Below, in pieces: positions 6,104 through 13,796 of a DNA stretch of 13,895 nucleotides. The notes under the pieces are model-generated. The model was not told the origin of the DNA. It ran no database searches and saw nothing but the letters and a program-made list of their open reading frames with translations. The translations under genes and the position numbers were made by a program. How positions within the stretch are numbered: the stretch's first letter is position 1; every line of letters starts with the position of its first letter. This DNA comes from Nitrospirota bacterium (GTDB lineage Bacteria > Nitrospirota > Thermodesulfovibrionia > Thermodesulfovibrionales > JdFR-86): assembly GCA_030667205.1 (NCBI GenBank), contig DAOUWH010000009.1:1-13895 (forward strand), given 5' to 3'.

Positions 6104-7019
6104 TGTCCTCTTTCCAGTAAAGTGTTTTTAACGCTGCTCCCTTTGCAGTGGAATCCCTCCGAACCACCGAAGTTATCCTTACTGCGATGGGATTGTCCTT
6201 CATCCTGGCGACCACCTGGACCCTGAAGTTTGAAGAGATTGTCCTTCCGAAAGTCGCGAGTTTAGGCGGAATGGTTTTTGCCCCCCCAGGAACAGCACGC
6301 AGCGCCATCAGGCTGCCGATGGCGTCCTCGTCTGCCCCGAGGATCGAGAGGACCTCCGAGGATACGGTGTTTAAGTTTATGCCCATCCCGTAGGTTGTAA
6401 TGAGCGAGTGGAGAGGTTTCAAGTCCTCGCCGCCGTAGATGTGCTCTTTCGTGAACCCTTTTACAAGGAGCAGCTCCTCGGGCACGTCCAGGGGCCCGTT
6501 CTTCGTGCTGTATCCCAGGGGTTCGTAGTATTCGTCTTCGGCGCCTGAGAGATGGTGCTCGTCGTCAGGGTCTTTCCAGTCAAGGAGTGAGTCTATGAGT
6601 GCCTGCTGGTCCTCGGGAGGCACGCCGATGTGGTCGAAGAGGTTGGGCAGCAGCCCCATGAACTGTGGATTAAGCAGTGTATTAATATTGATTCTGCTCT
6701 CTTCGTCGCTGATGCGAATCTCCACCTCTGCCCCGTCGACGGTTTTTAAGCCGGTAATCGGAGGGCGCTCCGCGTCAGTGCGAAAGTTGCCCTTCTCGTC
6801 AATGAAGTCCACAGTGGTGTCGGGGTCGGTGAGCAGATAGGAGATGACGTCTTCGTAGGCCGAGAGCGCAAGGTAGTAGGCCTGGGTATCCTCCTTGAGG
6901 TTCCTGGTGCTTGCGCTTCCGCGCCTTGAGGAGAACGAGAAGCTCATGGCCACGGCCGTAAGGAGCACCAGTACCCACAGGGTCATGATAAGCGCTATGC
7001 CTCTCTCTGTTTCCCTCAT
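6084..7019 (-). CDS. gspK: Type II secretion minor pseudopilin GspK
   Basis: This 311-residue protein has a type III (prepilin) signal: a short basic leader MRETERG with cleavage expected after Gly7, then the hydrophobic helix IALIMTLWVLVLLTAVAMSF. As in known GspK proteins, the Glu5 found in other pseudopilins is absent. The large periplasmic domain contains the conserved INTL segment (ESRININTLLNPQF), DSLLDWKDPDDEHHLSGAEDEYY-type acidic residues and the later INLNTVSSEVL helix-hairpin segment, all typical of GspK (T2SSK family). GspK caps the pseudopilus with GspI and GspJ, which are not encoded here. The gene ends in TAG and overlaps gspL by 20 bases. Its ATG overlaps the gspE stop by four. 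Confidence 0.9.
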   Translation of the reverse strand: MRETERGIALIMTLWVLVLLTAVAMSFSFSSRRGSASTRNLKEDTQAYYLALSAYEDVISYLLTDPDTTVDFIDEKGNFRTDAERPPITGLKTVDGAEVEIRISDEESRININTLLNPQFMGLLPNLFDHIGVPPEDQQALIDSLLDWKDPDDEHHLSGAEDEYYEPLGYSTKNGPLDVPEELLLVKGFTKEHIYGGEDLKPLHSLITTYGMGINLNTVSSEVLSILGADEDAIGSLMALRAVPGGAKTIPPKLATFGRTISSNFRVQVVARMKDNPIAVRITSVVRRDSTAKGAALKTLYWKEDIESSRT

Positions 7020-8686
7020 GATTCCACCTGCGTGACCCTTAAAACCTCTTCGACAGTGGTTATGCCTTTTTTGACCTTGTCGATGCCGTCCTCATAAAGG
7101 GTGCGCATGCCGAGCGAGATGGCCCTTTCTTTTATCTCGCGGGCGCTGGCCTTCGCCAGGACGAGGTCCCTGATGTCGTCGTCTATGATGAGCAGTTCGA
7201 ATATCGCGATCCTTCCCCTGTAGCCCGTGTCCATGCAGGCGGGGCATCCACGGCCCTTTGAGAGCGTTTCGACCCCGGGGCCTAATTCTGCGCGAATGTC
7301 GTCGGACACGGGATATGACTCCTTGCACTCCGTGCATATCTTCCTTACGAGCCTCTGGGCTATTACGCCCATGAGGGTGGAGGAGACGAGGTAGTGTTCA
7401 ACACCCATGTCTATGAGCCTCGTGACCGCGCTTGGGGCGTCGTTGGTATGCAGGGTGCTGAAGAGCAGGTGGCCGGTGAGCGAGGCGTGTATCCCGATGC
7501 TTGCGGTCTCGATGTCCCTTATCTCACCGACCATGATGATGTCCGGGTCCTGCCTGACGATGTGCCTGAGGCCCGTGGCGAAGGTGAGCCCTATCTTCGG
7601 CCTCACCTGTATCTGCGTGATGCCCTTCAGAAGGTACTCCACAGGCTCTTCGATGGTTATTATCTTTTTGTCCGGTGAGTTTATCTTGTCGAGCGCGGCA
7701 TAAAGAGTGGTGGTCTTCCCGCTTCCCGTGGGCCCTGTTATAAGGAGCATCCCGTAGGGCTTTTTGATCAGGCCTTCGTATTTTTTCAGGAGCTCTTTAT
7801 TAAACCCGAGCTCTTCGAGGCCGATAAACGAAGTCTCCCTGTCCAGCAGCCTCATCACGATGCTCTCGCCGTAGATGGTAGGGATGGTAGAGACCCTGAT
7901 GTCTATATCTTTGCCGGAGTAGCGGCCCCTGATCCTGCCGTCCTGGGGAAGCCTCCTCTCGGCGATATTCATCTGCGACAGAAGCTTTATCCTCGAGAAA
8001 AGGGCGGCCTGTGTCTTCAGCGGAAGTATTTCCTTGTTGTAGAGTATGCCGTCTATCCTGTAGCGGACCCTTACGTTTGTCTCTTCGGGCTCCACATGGA
8101 TGTCGCTTGCGCTTTCCTTTGCGGCGTTGTCAATTATCAGGTTGACGAGGCTGATTATGCCCTGGTCCTGCGCCAGGTCCTTCAGGTGGCTTAAATCCCC
8201 CAGTTCCTGCGGGGCTTCTTCCTCGGTCACGTCGGCCAGGAGCCTCTGCATTACGGCGTCCTTGGATTCCTGGAGCCTTTCTATATGGGAACGTATCAGG
8301 TAAGCGCTTGCGAGGTGAGGACGTATCTCGTAGTCGAACGTTGAACGCAGGCTGTCAATGGCGTCGGCGCCGGTGGGGAAGGCTATGGCTATGTCCAGGC
8401 TGCCGTCTTCCAGGCTCAGCGGCAGGATAAGGTTTTCCCTGAGGAAATCGAAGGAGACCTTCTCTACCGGAAGCACATCGGGGAACTGCTCCTCGGAGGC
8501 CAGGGGTATCTTAAGCTGCTGGGAGAGGCCCTCGAGGAATTCTTCCTCCTTGACGAACATCTCCACCAGTATCTCGCCGATCCTTCTTTTCCCGCCCGAG
8601 GCGTGCTGGATTTCGAGGGCCTTTTCAATGTCTTCCTCGGTTACGTATCCAAGGCCCTGAAGTATCTGCCCTATCTTTAACGCCAT
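7016..8686 (-). CDS. gspE: Type II secretion ATPase GspE
   Basis: This 556-residue cytoplasmic hexameric ATPase drives pseudopilus assembly. The N-terminal MshEN/T2SSE-N domain spans about residues 1-140, followed by a linker and the RecA-like core. Motifs: Walker A GPTGSGKT at 318-325, Asp box TIEEPVEY at 344-351, Walker B DPDIIMVGEIRD at 380-391, His box TGHLLFSTLHTN at 404-415. The two CxxC pairs (Cys451/454 and Cys481/484) form the zinc-binding C-terminal module characteristic of GspE/PilB. Length is typical. The ATG has only a weak AGGGA upstream. It is the first gene of its operon, with a promoter-like site about 70 bases upstream. gspF, normally next to gspE, is missing. PilB is the alternative, but the following K-L-M-C-D genes favour GspE. 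Confidence 0.93.
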   Translation of the reverse strand: MALKIGQILQGLGYVTEEDIEKALEIQHASGGKRRIGEILVEMFVKEEEFLEGLSQQLKIPLASEEQFPDVLPVEKVSFDFLRENLILPLSLEDGSLDIAIAFPTGADAIDSLRSTFDYEIRPHLASAYLIRSHIERLQESKDAVMQRLLADVTEEEAPQELGDLSHLKDLAQDQGIISLVNLIIDNAAKESASDIHVEPEETNVRVRYRIDGILYNKEILPLKTQAALFSRIKLLSQMNIAERRLPQDGRIRGRYSGKDIDIRVSTIPTIYGESIVMRLLDRETSFIGLEELGFNKELLKKYEGLIKKPYGMLLITGPTGSGKTTTLYAALDKINSPDKKIITIEEPVEYLLKGITQIQVRPKIGLTFATGLRHIVRQDPDIIMVGEIRDIETASIGIHASLTGHLLFSTLHTNDAPSAVTRLIDMGVEHYLVSSTLMGVIAQRLVRKICTECKESYPVSDDIRAELGPGVETLSKGRGCPACMDTGYRGRIAIFELLIIDDDIRDLVLAKASAREIKERAISLGMRTLYEDGIDKVKKGITTVEEVLRVTQVES

Positions 8687-8854
8687 AGCTTTATCCCTAT
8701 TGAGCCTTAATACCTTAACGGAACTTTACACATAACTTTAGTCTTAAAACTGTTAATCACTGTATTATAAGCGAAAATCAGTTTTTTTGAAACCCCTTGA
8801 TGGGCAGATTATCCCGGCGAGCGAAATATTTCCAGAGAGGCGTTTTAAGCGCGG
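8687..8854. other. Intergenic region between mlaD and gspE
   Basis: This 168-base AT-rich spacer lies between two minus-strand operons. It contains the gspE promoter candidate and a GAAATATTTC palindrome (8823-8832). I see no convincing hairpin plus T-run after mlaD, so some read-through into the secretion operon is possible. Confidence 0.5.
8764..8792 (-). promoter_or_regulatory. Promoter of the gspEKLMCD operon
   Basis: On the minus strand a perfect TATAAT (8764-8769) is preceded, 17 bases away, by TTTCAA (8787-8792, 3/6 to the -35). An A-tract of seven lies at the -35, which could help as an UP-like element. The predicted start near 8757 leaves a leader of about 70 bases before gspE. Confidence 0.5.
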
Positions 8855-10336
8855 CTACCTGGAGATGCTTGGGACGGAGCCGAAGATGTATTTGAAATCC
8901 TCGTCCTCGAACCTTACGCCTCCGCCGACATAGGCCCCGAACCTGTTCGAGTTGAAGACGTTGTCCAGGCCGCCGGTGACGAAGAAGTTTTTAAAGAGGA
9001 AATAGTCCGCGCCGATACTCACATGGGGATTTTTCGCAAGGTGCTCGTCTTTTCCGAAGTCCCATGCGTCGACGTAGAGCCTCAGCTTGTCGTCCAGAAG
9101 GAACTGGTCGGCGCCCAGGCCGAAGGTGGTCTCGGTAAGGCCGATCCTGAGCGCGGTATCTTTAAACCTCCTGGCGAAATGGGCGGTGAACTCGAGGTCG
9201 GTAATGACCCTATCTTCCCTGGTGAAGGTGCCGTTGGTGAAGGTCTCGATGGTCTCGACCCGGCCCACGGGGTCTCCCACGACGCCGAGTATGTAGTACT
9301 TGTCCTTCTTGGGCTGCAGGGTAAGGTAAACGCCTCCTCTGGCTTCGCCGAGCCGTTCGAGGTATTCACCCCTGAATGTTATGAAGGTCTTGAACCTCTC
9401 TATCGCTGATAGGGTTTTGCCTACGCTGCTGACAGCGTTGGTGAGGGACGTGTAGAGGGATTCGTCGTGCACGAGCTTGCCGATGGTGCCTTCGCCTCTT
9501 TCGACCTTCCTGGCTATCACATTGACCGAGTCCATGGCCGAAGATGTCTTTGTAACCAGTGATTTCAGGTCGCCCCTGTTTTCCTGTATTACCTCCTTGA
9601 GTTCCACTACGGTGCTGGAGAGGTCGGCCATGAGTTCGGGACCGTCGGTCTTGAGGTGGGTGGAGAACTCCTCGAGGTTCGCGATGGTGTTGCTGAGCGG
9701 CGCCTGGTTTCTACTTACGAGCTCGTCCAGAGAGGTCGTGAGTGAATCTACCCTTGCGAGTATATGGTTGATCCTGTCCTGGTTTTCGGTAACAACGGTA
9801 TCGAGGACCGTGGTTATCTCCTTCAGGTTGAGCAGCGTATCTCTCAGGGCTTCTTTCATCTCGGGCTGGTTGAAGGTGGCGACTATCTGGGTTATGCTCT
9901 GAGAGAGTTCGTCGAGGTTCTGGAACATCTCGTCGATGTCGACGAACTCTTCGATGTATTTAATGGTATCCCCATCCTTGAGGGGAGGGCCGGTGTAACC
10001 TATCTGGAGGTCAAGGTACTTGTCCCCGAGAAGGCCGGTAGCCCTTATGCCGGCGGAGGCATCGGAGTAGAGTATTACTTCGGGGTCTACTCTCAGCGTA
10101 AGCCGGGCGATGCCGTTGACAAGGCCTATCTTCTCCAGCGTGCCCGCATCCACGCCCGCGACCTTTATCCTGCTCTGTTCGTAAAGCCCGGCGGTGTCGC
10201 TGAAGTTCGCATAGACTATGTAGCCCTGCTTCTCCCCGATGGTGAACTCGCCGACCCGGAAGGTCATAAAGGTAAGGAGCGCGAAAATAACCAGCGCGAA
10301 GATGCCTACCGTGAGTTCCGCCCTTGGCGCGGTCAT
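8855..10336 (-). CDS. mlaD: MlaD-family MCE lipid-transport protein with C-terminal beta-rich domain
   Basis: This 493-residue periplasmic lipid-transfer subunit of the Mla ABC transporter is anchored by one membrane helix (about 9-26). An MCE domain follows at about 38-114, with YANFSDTAGLYEQSRIKVAG and the pore-loop region GLLGDKYLDLQIG. Residues about 133-315 are helical heptad-like segments, expected to form a barrel or needle in the hexamer, ending with GEGTIGKLVHDESLY. Residues about 318-493 change character to alternating short strands rich in Gly and aromatics (YYILGVVGD, LRIGLTETTFGLGADQF, HVSIGADYFLFKNFFVTGG, FGAYVGGGVRF), resembling an outer-membrane beta-barrel repeat. E. coli MlaD is about 183 residues, so this is a long form. 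Its ATG overlaps the mlaF stop by four bases. No mlaC or mlaB follows. Confidence 0.87.
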   Translation of the reverse strand: MTAPRAELTVGIFALVIFALLTFMTFRVGEFTIGEKQGYIVYANFSDTAGLYEQSRIKVAGVDAGTLEKIGLVNGIARLTLRVDPEVILYSDASAGIRATGLLGDKYLDLQIGYTGPPLKDGDTIKYIEEFVDIDEMFQNLDELSQSITQIVATFNQPEMKEALRDTLLNLKEITTVLDTVVTENQDRINHILARVDSLTTSLDELVSRNQAPLSNTIANLEEFSTHLKTDGPELMADLSSTVVELKEVIQENRGDLKSLVTKTSSAMDSVNVIARKVERGEGTIGKLVHDESLYTSLTNAVSSVGKTLSAIERFKTFITFRGEYLERLGEARGGVYLTLQPKKDKYYILGVVGDPVGRVETIETFTNGTFTREDRVITDLEFTAHFARRFKDTALRIGLTETTFGLGADQFLLDDKLRLYVDAWDFGKDEHLAKNPHVSIGADYFLFKNFFVTGGLDNVFNSNRFGAYVGGGVRFEDEDFKYIFGSVPSISR

Positions 10337-11091
10337 CCCGTGACCCCCGTGTGCTTTATCGGTCCGGCGGCGCTCCCTGTAATGAACTGCATGACTATAG
10401 GGTTCTCTTTCCGCTTGATCTGTTCAGGGGTGCCGGTCTCTATTATCTTGCCTTCGTATAGCATTGCGATCCTGTCGGATATCTTGTATGCGCTTTGCAT
10501 ATCGTGAGTAATTGTAACAGAAGTGACGCTAAGTTTCTCTCGCATGCGCACTATCAGGTCGTTGATGGCATCGGCCATGATGGGGTCGAGGCCGGTTGTG
10601 GGCTCGTCGTAAAGGAGTATCTCGGGGCTGTGGGCGATCGCCCTTGCGAGGCCGACCCTTTTTTTCATTCCGCCGGAGAGTTCCGAGGGCATGAGGCCCT
10701 CGACGCCTGCGAGCCCGACGAGGTTCAGCTTTTCGGTGACAATTTCCCTGACCTCCTTGTCCGTATATGTCCTGGCCCTCAGGAGCGCGAACCCCACGTT
10801 TTCCCATACGCTCAGAGAGTCGAAGAGGGCGGAGGCCTGAAAGAGCATGCCGAATTTTTTCCTCACCATATAAAGTTCGCTCTCGCCGAGCCCGGCTATG
10901 TCGACGCCATCTATGATGACCTCTCCCCGGTCGGGCTGGATGATGCCGATTATGTGCTTCATGAGCACGCTCTTGCCGGAGCCGCTTCCGCCTATGACGG
11001 TTACGCTCTCGCCCTTTTTGACCTCAAGGTCGACGCCCCTCAAGACGTAGTTCGTGCCGAAGCTCTTATGCAGGTTGACGATGTTTATCAT
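10333..11091 (-). CDS. mlaF: Mla transporter ATPase MlaF
   Basis: This 252-residue cytoplasmic ABC ATPase energises phospholipid transport through MlaE. All motifs are intact: Walker A GGSGSGKS at 34-41, Q-loop Gln85 in LFQASALFDSLSV, signature LSGGMKKRVGLARA at 138-151, Walker B ILLYDEPTTGLDP at 158-170, and H-loop His196 in TITHD. LSGGMKKR with the ASALFDSLSV stretch after the Q-loop is characteristic of MlaF/Ttg2A rather than general importers. It overlaps mlaE (4 bases, ATGA) and mlaD (4 bases). Length is close to the usual 250-270. Because mlaE is interrupted by a stop codon, function depends on whether that stop is real. Confidence 0.95.
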   Translation of the reverse strand: MINIVNLHKSFGTNYVLRGVDLEVKKGESVTVIGGSGSGKSVLMKHIIGIIQPDRGEVIIDGVDIAGLGESELYMVRKKFGMLFQASALFDSLSVWENVGFALLRARTYTDKEVREIVTEKLNLVGLAGVEGLMPSELSGGMKKRVGLARAIAHSPEILLYDEPTTGLDPIMADAINDLIVRMREKLSVTSVTITHDMQSAYKISDRIAMLYEGKIIETGTPEQIKRKENPIVMQFITGSAAGPIKHTGVTG

Positions 11092-11864
11092 TCAAACAAC
11101 CATGCCGAAAGAAAGTAGTCCGATATAAGTATGGTCATGAACGAGGCGACGACCGCGCCGGTCGTCGCCTTACCCACGCCCTCCGCGCCGCCCTTCGTAT
11201 AAAACCCCTTGTAGCAGCATATCAGCGCAATCGCGGCGCCGAAGAAACACGCCTTTATAAGGCCGTTGTAAATGTCGTCGGTCTTTAGGAAGTCCCATGT
11301 CCTGCGCCAGTACTCCGTGGAGCTTGCCCCGAAGTGCCCGACCGTTATCAGGTAGCCCCCGAGTATGCCGACGATGTCGGCTATGACGGTAAGGGCCGGC
11401 AGCATCACGAGGCCGGCGATGAACCTCGGCACCACGAGGTATTTGATGGGGTTTGTGGCCAGGGTCTCGAGGGCGTCTATCTGCTAGGTGACCCTCATCG
11501 TGCCCAGCTCGGCGGCCATCGCGGCGCCGGCCCTTCCGGCCACTATCAGGCCCGTAAGCACGGGGCCCATCTCCCTTGTCAGCGACAGGGCGACCACGGA
11601 GCCCACGAGGCTCTCGGCCCCGAACCTCTTGAAGCCGGTGTATGTCTGAAGCGCAAGCACCATGCCGGTGAATATCGCGGTGATAAGCACCACGGGCACC
11701 GACATCACGCCCACCTCGACCATCTGTTTAAAGATGTTCCTTATATCGTAAGGCGGCTGGAGGGCATGCCGGAGGGTGTTGTAAAGGAGTGACAGGACAC
11801 GGCCCACTTCCCTGGTGAACTGAATAAGAGTTTTCCCTATGGTCTCGACAAAACCGTAAAACAT
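11088..11864 (-). pseudogene. mlaE: Mla transporter permease MlaE, interrupted by an in-frame TAG
   Basis: The gene encodes the membrane permease of the Mla system and would give a normal-length protein of 258 residues except for an amber codon at position 127 (11484-11486). Residues 1-126 carry the interface helix and first helices, ending GRAGAAMAAELGTMRVT. Reading continues in the same frame after TAG with QIDALETLATNPIKYLVVPRF, the normal MlaE continuation, and runs intact to TGA. In MlaE proteins the position is normally Glu (VTEQIDALE), and TAG is one base from GAG. There is no frameshift and no other damage. The stop could be a recent nonsense mutation, a sequencing error or a suppressed codon. 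The ATG has no clear ribosome-binding site, lies four bases after alr, and is probably translated by coupling. The gene overlaps mlaF by four bases. Confidence 0.85.
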
Positions 11865-11868
11865 GGGC

Positions 11869-12993
11869 TTATACCGGATGTTCTCCTGTGAGGGGTATGC
11901 GGCTGTAAAGCCTGCGGGCGTTTTTGCCGAAGCTTAAAAGTATCTCGTAGGGGATGGTCGAGGCCTTCTCGGCCAGTTCCAGGGCAGTAATGCTTTCGTC
12001 CCCGTCCCGTCCGAGGAGCACCGCCTCGTCGCGCTCGGAGACTTCCCCTATGTCGGTGACATCGGCCATGGTGAGGTCCATGCAGACCCTTCCAATGACC
12101 GGTGCGCGTTTGCCCTTGATGAGGACGCTGGCGCTGTTCGAAAAAAGTCTGTTGTAGCCGTCGGCATAGCCCACGGCCAGGGCGGCGGCCAGGGTAGGGC
12201 GCTTTGTGATGAAGGTCCGTGAGTAGCTGACGGGCGTGTCTGCCTTAAGCCTTCTCACGGTGAGTATCCGGGCCTTGGCCCGCATCATGGGCCTCAGGGC
12301 CGGTATCCGGCGGTCTTCCCCGGCAAAGGGGCTAATGCCGTAGAGGGCAAGCCCCGGCCTTACGGCGTCGAGGTGCGCGTCGGGGCAGGCAAGGACCGCC
12401 GCGCTGTTTGCGATATGGCACATTGGCTTAAGGCCCTTTTTATGTAACGATTGCTTTATCCCGTTGAAACGTTTTAGCTGGAGGTCGACAAATTCCATGT
12501 CCGCAAGGTCGGCCTCCGAAAGGTGGCTCATGAGGCCCACTACGTTAAGGTTTTTAAGGTCGAGCACTTGAAGGATTTCTTTTTCGTCATTGAAGCCCAC
12601 GCGTCCCATCCCGGTGTCCACCTTGATGTGGACGTCAAGGACAACGCCTTTTTTTTCCGCCTCGAGGGAGAACGCCTCCGCGGCCTTCATGTCGTGTATC
12701 ACGGGTGTGAGGTTGAGTTTGAGGTATTTTTCGTGCTCGGTGTTGTCGAAGAGCACCAGTATCGGGGCCTTTATCCCTGCCTCCCTGAGCTCTTCGGCCT
12801 CCGGGACGAATGCCACGGCAAGGGCATGGACCTCGGCGTCCTCATACAGGCGCGCCAGTTCGGCCGCGCCGTGTCCGTAAGCGTCCGCCTTGACCACCGC
12901 GATTACCGGAAGCCCTTTCACTGCCTCTCTGAGCAGTTCAAGGTTTTTAAGGGCGGCGTCGAGGTCTATTTCCGCCGTGATTCCTCTGCGCAC
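11869..12993 (-). CDS. alr: Alanine racemase
   Basis: This 374-residue cytoplasmic PLP enzyme interconverts L- and D-alanine, supplying D-alanine for peptidoglycan. The PLP lysine is Lys35 in AVVKADAYGHG. MGRVGF (129-134) provides the conserved Arg131, SHLSEAD starts at 156, and RPGLALYG lies at 212-219. The second catalytic residue is Tyr257 in PVSYSRTF, followed by VGYADGYNR (274-282) and VCMDLTMADVT (303-313). Length is typical, and the C-terminal beta domain is present. The start is GTG at 12991-12993, one base after the tatA stop region, with AAGG six bases upstream. It is followed by mlaE after only four bases. Context suggests an envelope-related operon rather than a dedicated cell-wall cluster. 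Confidence 0.95.
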   Translation of the reverse strand: MRRGITAEIDLDAALKNLELLREAVKGLPVIAVVKADAYGHGAAELARLYEDAEVHALAVAFVPEAEELREAGIKAPILVLFDNTEHEKYLKLNLTPVIHDMKAAEAFSLEAEKKGVVLDVHIKVDTGMGRVGFNDEKEILQVLDLKNLNVVGLMSHLSEADLADMEFVDLQLKRFNGIKQSLHKKGLKPMCHIANSAAVLACPDAHLDAVRPGLALYGISPFAGEDRRIPALRPMMRAKARILTVRRLKADTPVSYSRTFITKRPTLAAALAVGYADGYNRLFSNSASVLIKGKRAPVIGRVCMDLTMADVTDIGEVSERDEAVLLGRDGDESITALELAEKASTIPYEILLSFGKNARRLYSRIPLTGEHPV

Positions 12994-12994
12994 C

Positions 12995-13204
12995 TTAGCC
13001 CTTATCTTCTTCCTTCTTTTTCTCTTCGCCCTCTACGGGTTTTTTCGGCGTGACGTCGATCTCGTCGGGCTCGGAGACGGATTTCTTGAAATTCTTGATG
13101 GCCTTTCCGACGCCGCTTCCGATTTCCGGGAGCCTCGATGCGCCGAAAAGTACCAGAACTATCAGGAATATGATAACCAGTTCCTGTGTGCCAAACCCAA
13201 ACAT
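12995..13204 (-). CDS. tatA: Sec-independent translocase subunit TatA
   Basis: This 69-residue protein has the standard TatA plan: a very short N-terminus with Glu8, a membrane helix (about 8-21), the FGASRLPEIG hinge, an amphipathic helix (GVGKAIKNFKKSV) and a charged, disordered Lys/Glu tail. TatA oligomers form the path for export of folded, often cofactor-containing proteins. The LPEIG-GKAIKNFKK pattern fits TatA/TatE rather than TatB, which is longer. The ATG has a strong AAGGAGGAG ribosome-binding site. It lies 10 bases after mobA and one base before alr. No tatB or tatC is in the window. Confidence 0.93.
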   Translation of the reverse strand: MFGFGTQELVIIFLIVLVLFGASRLPEIGSGVGKAIKNFKKSVSEPDEIDVTPKKPVEGEEKKKEEDKG

Positions 13205-13214
13205 ACTCTCCTCC

Positions 13215-13790
13215 TTATTTGTTTTCTTCTAAAACCTTTTTAAGGTCTTCGACCGTGTTGATGTTTATAAAAGACTTCCCTTCGGGGTCTATTTTTCTTA
13301 CCGCGTCCTCATCTATGTACCTGACGTCAATTCTCTCAAGTAGTCCGGTCATCGCTCTTTCGCCGCCGGAGAGCATCTCTTCCATGGCCCCGAGGGCCCC
13401 TCTTGAGTAGACCGCCAGGAGCGGCTCGGGCCTTCCCCCGTATACGGGGACCGTAGCGTCTCCTGCCGTCTTCTCCGCAATATACATTACAAGCTCCCTG
13501 TTAATAAACGGCATATCGCAGGCGACAAACATTGCCGCCCCGGCGCCCGTGCACTTCAGGACCGAGTATATGCCCGCCATCGGCCCGCCGGGCTCCACCA
13601 CGTCGCCTATTATCGGCACGCCCAAGCGAAAATAACGCTCGGGCTCGTTCGCGCTTATCACAACTTCTTCGGTCACAGACCTCAGAAGTTCGAGGTTGCG
13701 CTCGATAATCGTTGTGCCCTCAATTTTGACAAAACCCTTCTCATACGGAAACCGGGTATTCCGGCCTCCGGAGAGTACTGCCCCAACCAT
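13215..13790 (-). CDS. mobA: Molybdenum cofactor guanylyltransferase MobA
   Basis: This 191-residue nucleotidyltransferase attaches GMP to molybdopterin cofactor, giving the guanine dinucleotide form used by DMSO-reductase-family enzymes. Family features: the N-terminal nucleotide-binding loop AVLSGGRNTRFPYEKGFVKI (4-23), GPMAGI (69-74), ACDMPF (90-95) with the metal-binding Asp, PEPLLAVY (121-128), and FININTVED near the end (174-182). The loop differs from the common GGxSxRMGxDK, with Phe-Pro-Tyr-Glu-Lys instead, although similar variants are known to me in this family. Length is typical. The start fits the family's usual position, but there is no ribosome-binding site. The likely -10 box is so close that the mRNA may begin at the ATG. 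It is the first gene of a run reaching mlaD. Confidence 0.86.
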   Translation of the reverse strand: MVGAVLSGGRNTRFPYEKGFVKIEGTTIIERNLELLRSVTEEVVISANEPERYFRLGVPIIGDVVEPGGPMAGIYSVLKCTGAGAAMFVACDMPFINRELVMYIAEKTAGDATVPVYGGRPEPLLAVYSRGALGAMEEMLSGGERAMTGLLERIDVRYIDEDAVRKIDPEGKSFININTVEDLKKVLEENK

Positions 13791-13796
13791 TAAACC

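Noticed and set aside
8823..8832. GAAATATTTC palindrome after mlaD as a terminator or operator
   Set aside because: It is AT-rich with no loop or following T-run. A 10-base palindrome in AT-rich DNA is not strong evidence.
9764..10507. 247-codon plus-strand frame opposite mlaD/mlaF
   Set aside because: It is antisense to two well-supported overlapping genes and has no recognisable domain.
11088..11435. Two separate genes from the two halves of mlaE
   Set aside because: The halves are in the same frame, together give exactly a normal MlaE length, and neither half alone is a complete permease.
11088..11864. Window-wide recoding of TAG as a sense codon (pyrrolysine) to explain mlaE
   Set aside because: pfk, gspK, mlaD and the micro-ORF all end naturally at TAG at family-typical lengths, and no pyl genes are in the window. 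It remains only as a test to run.
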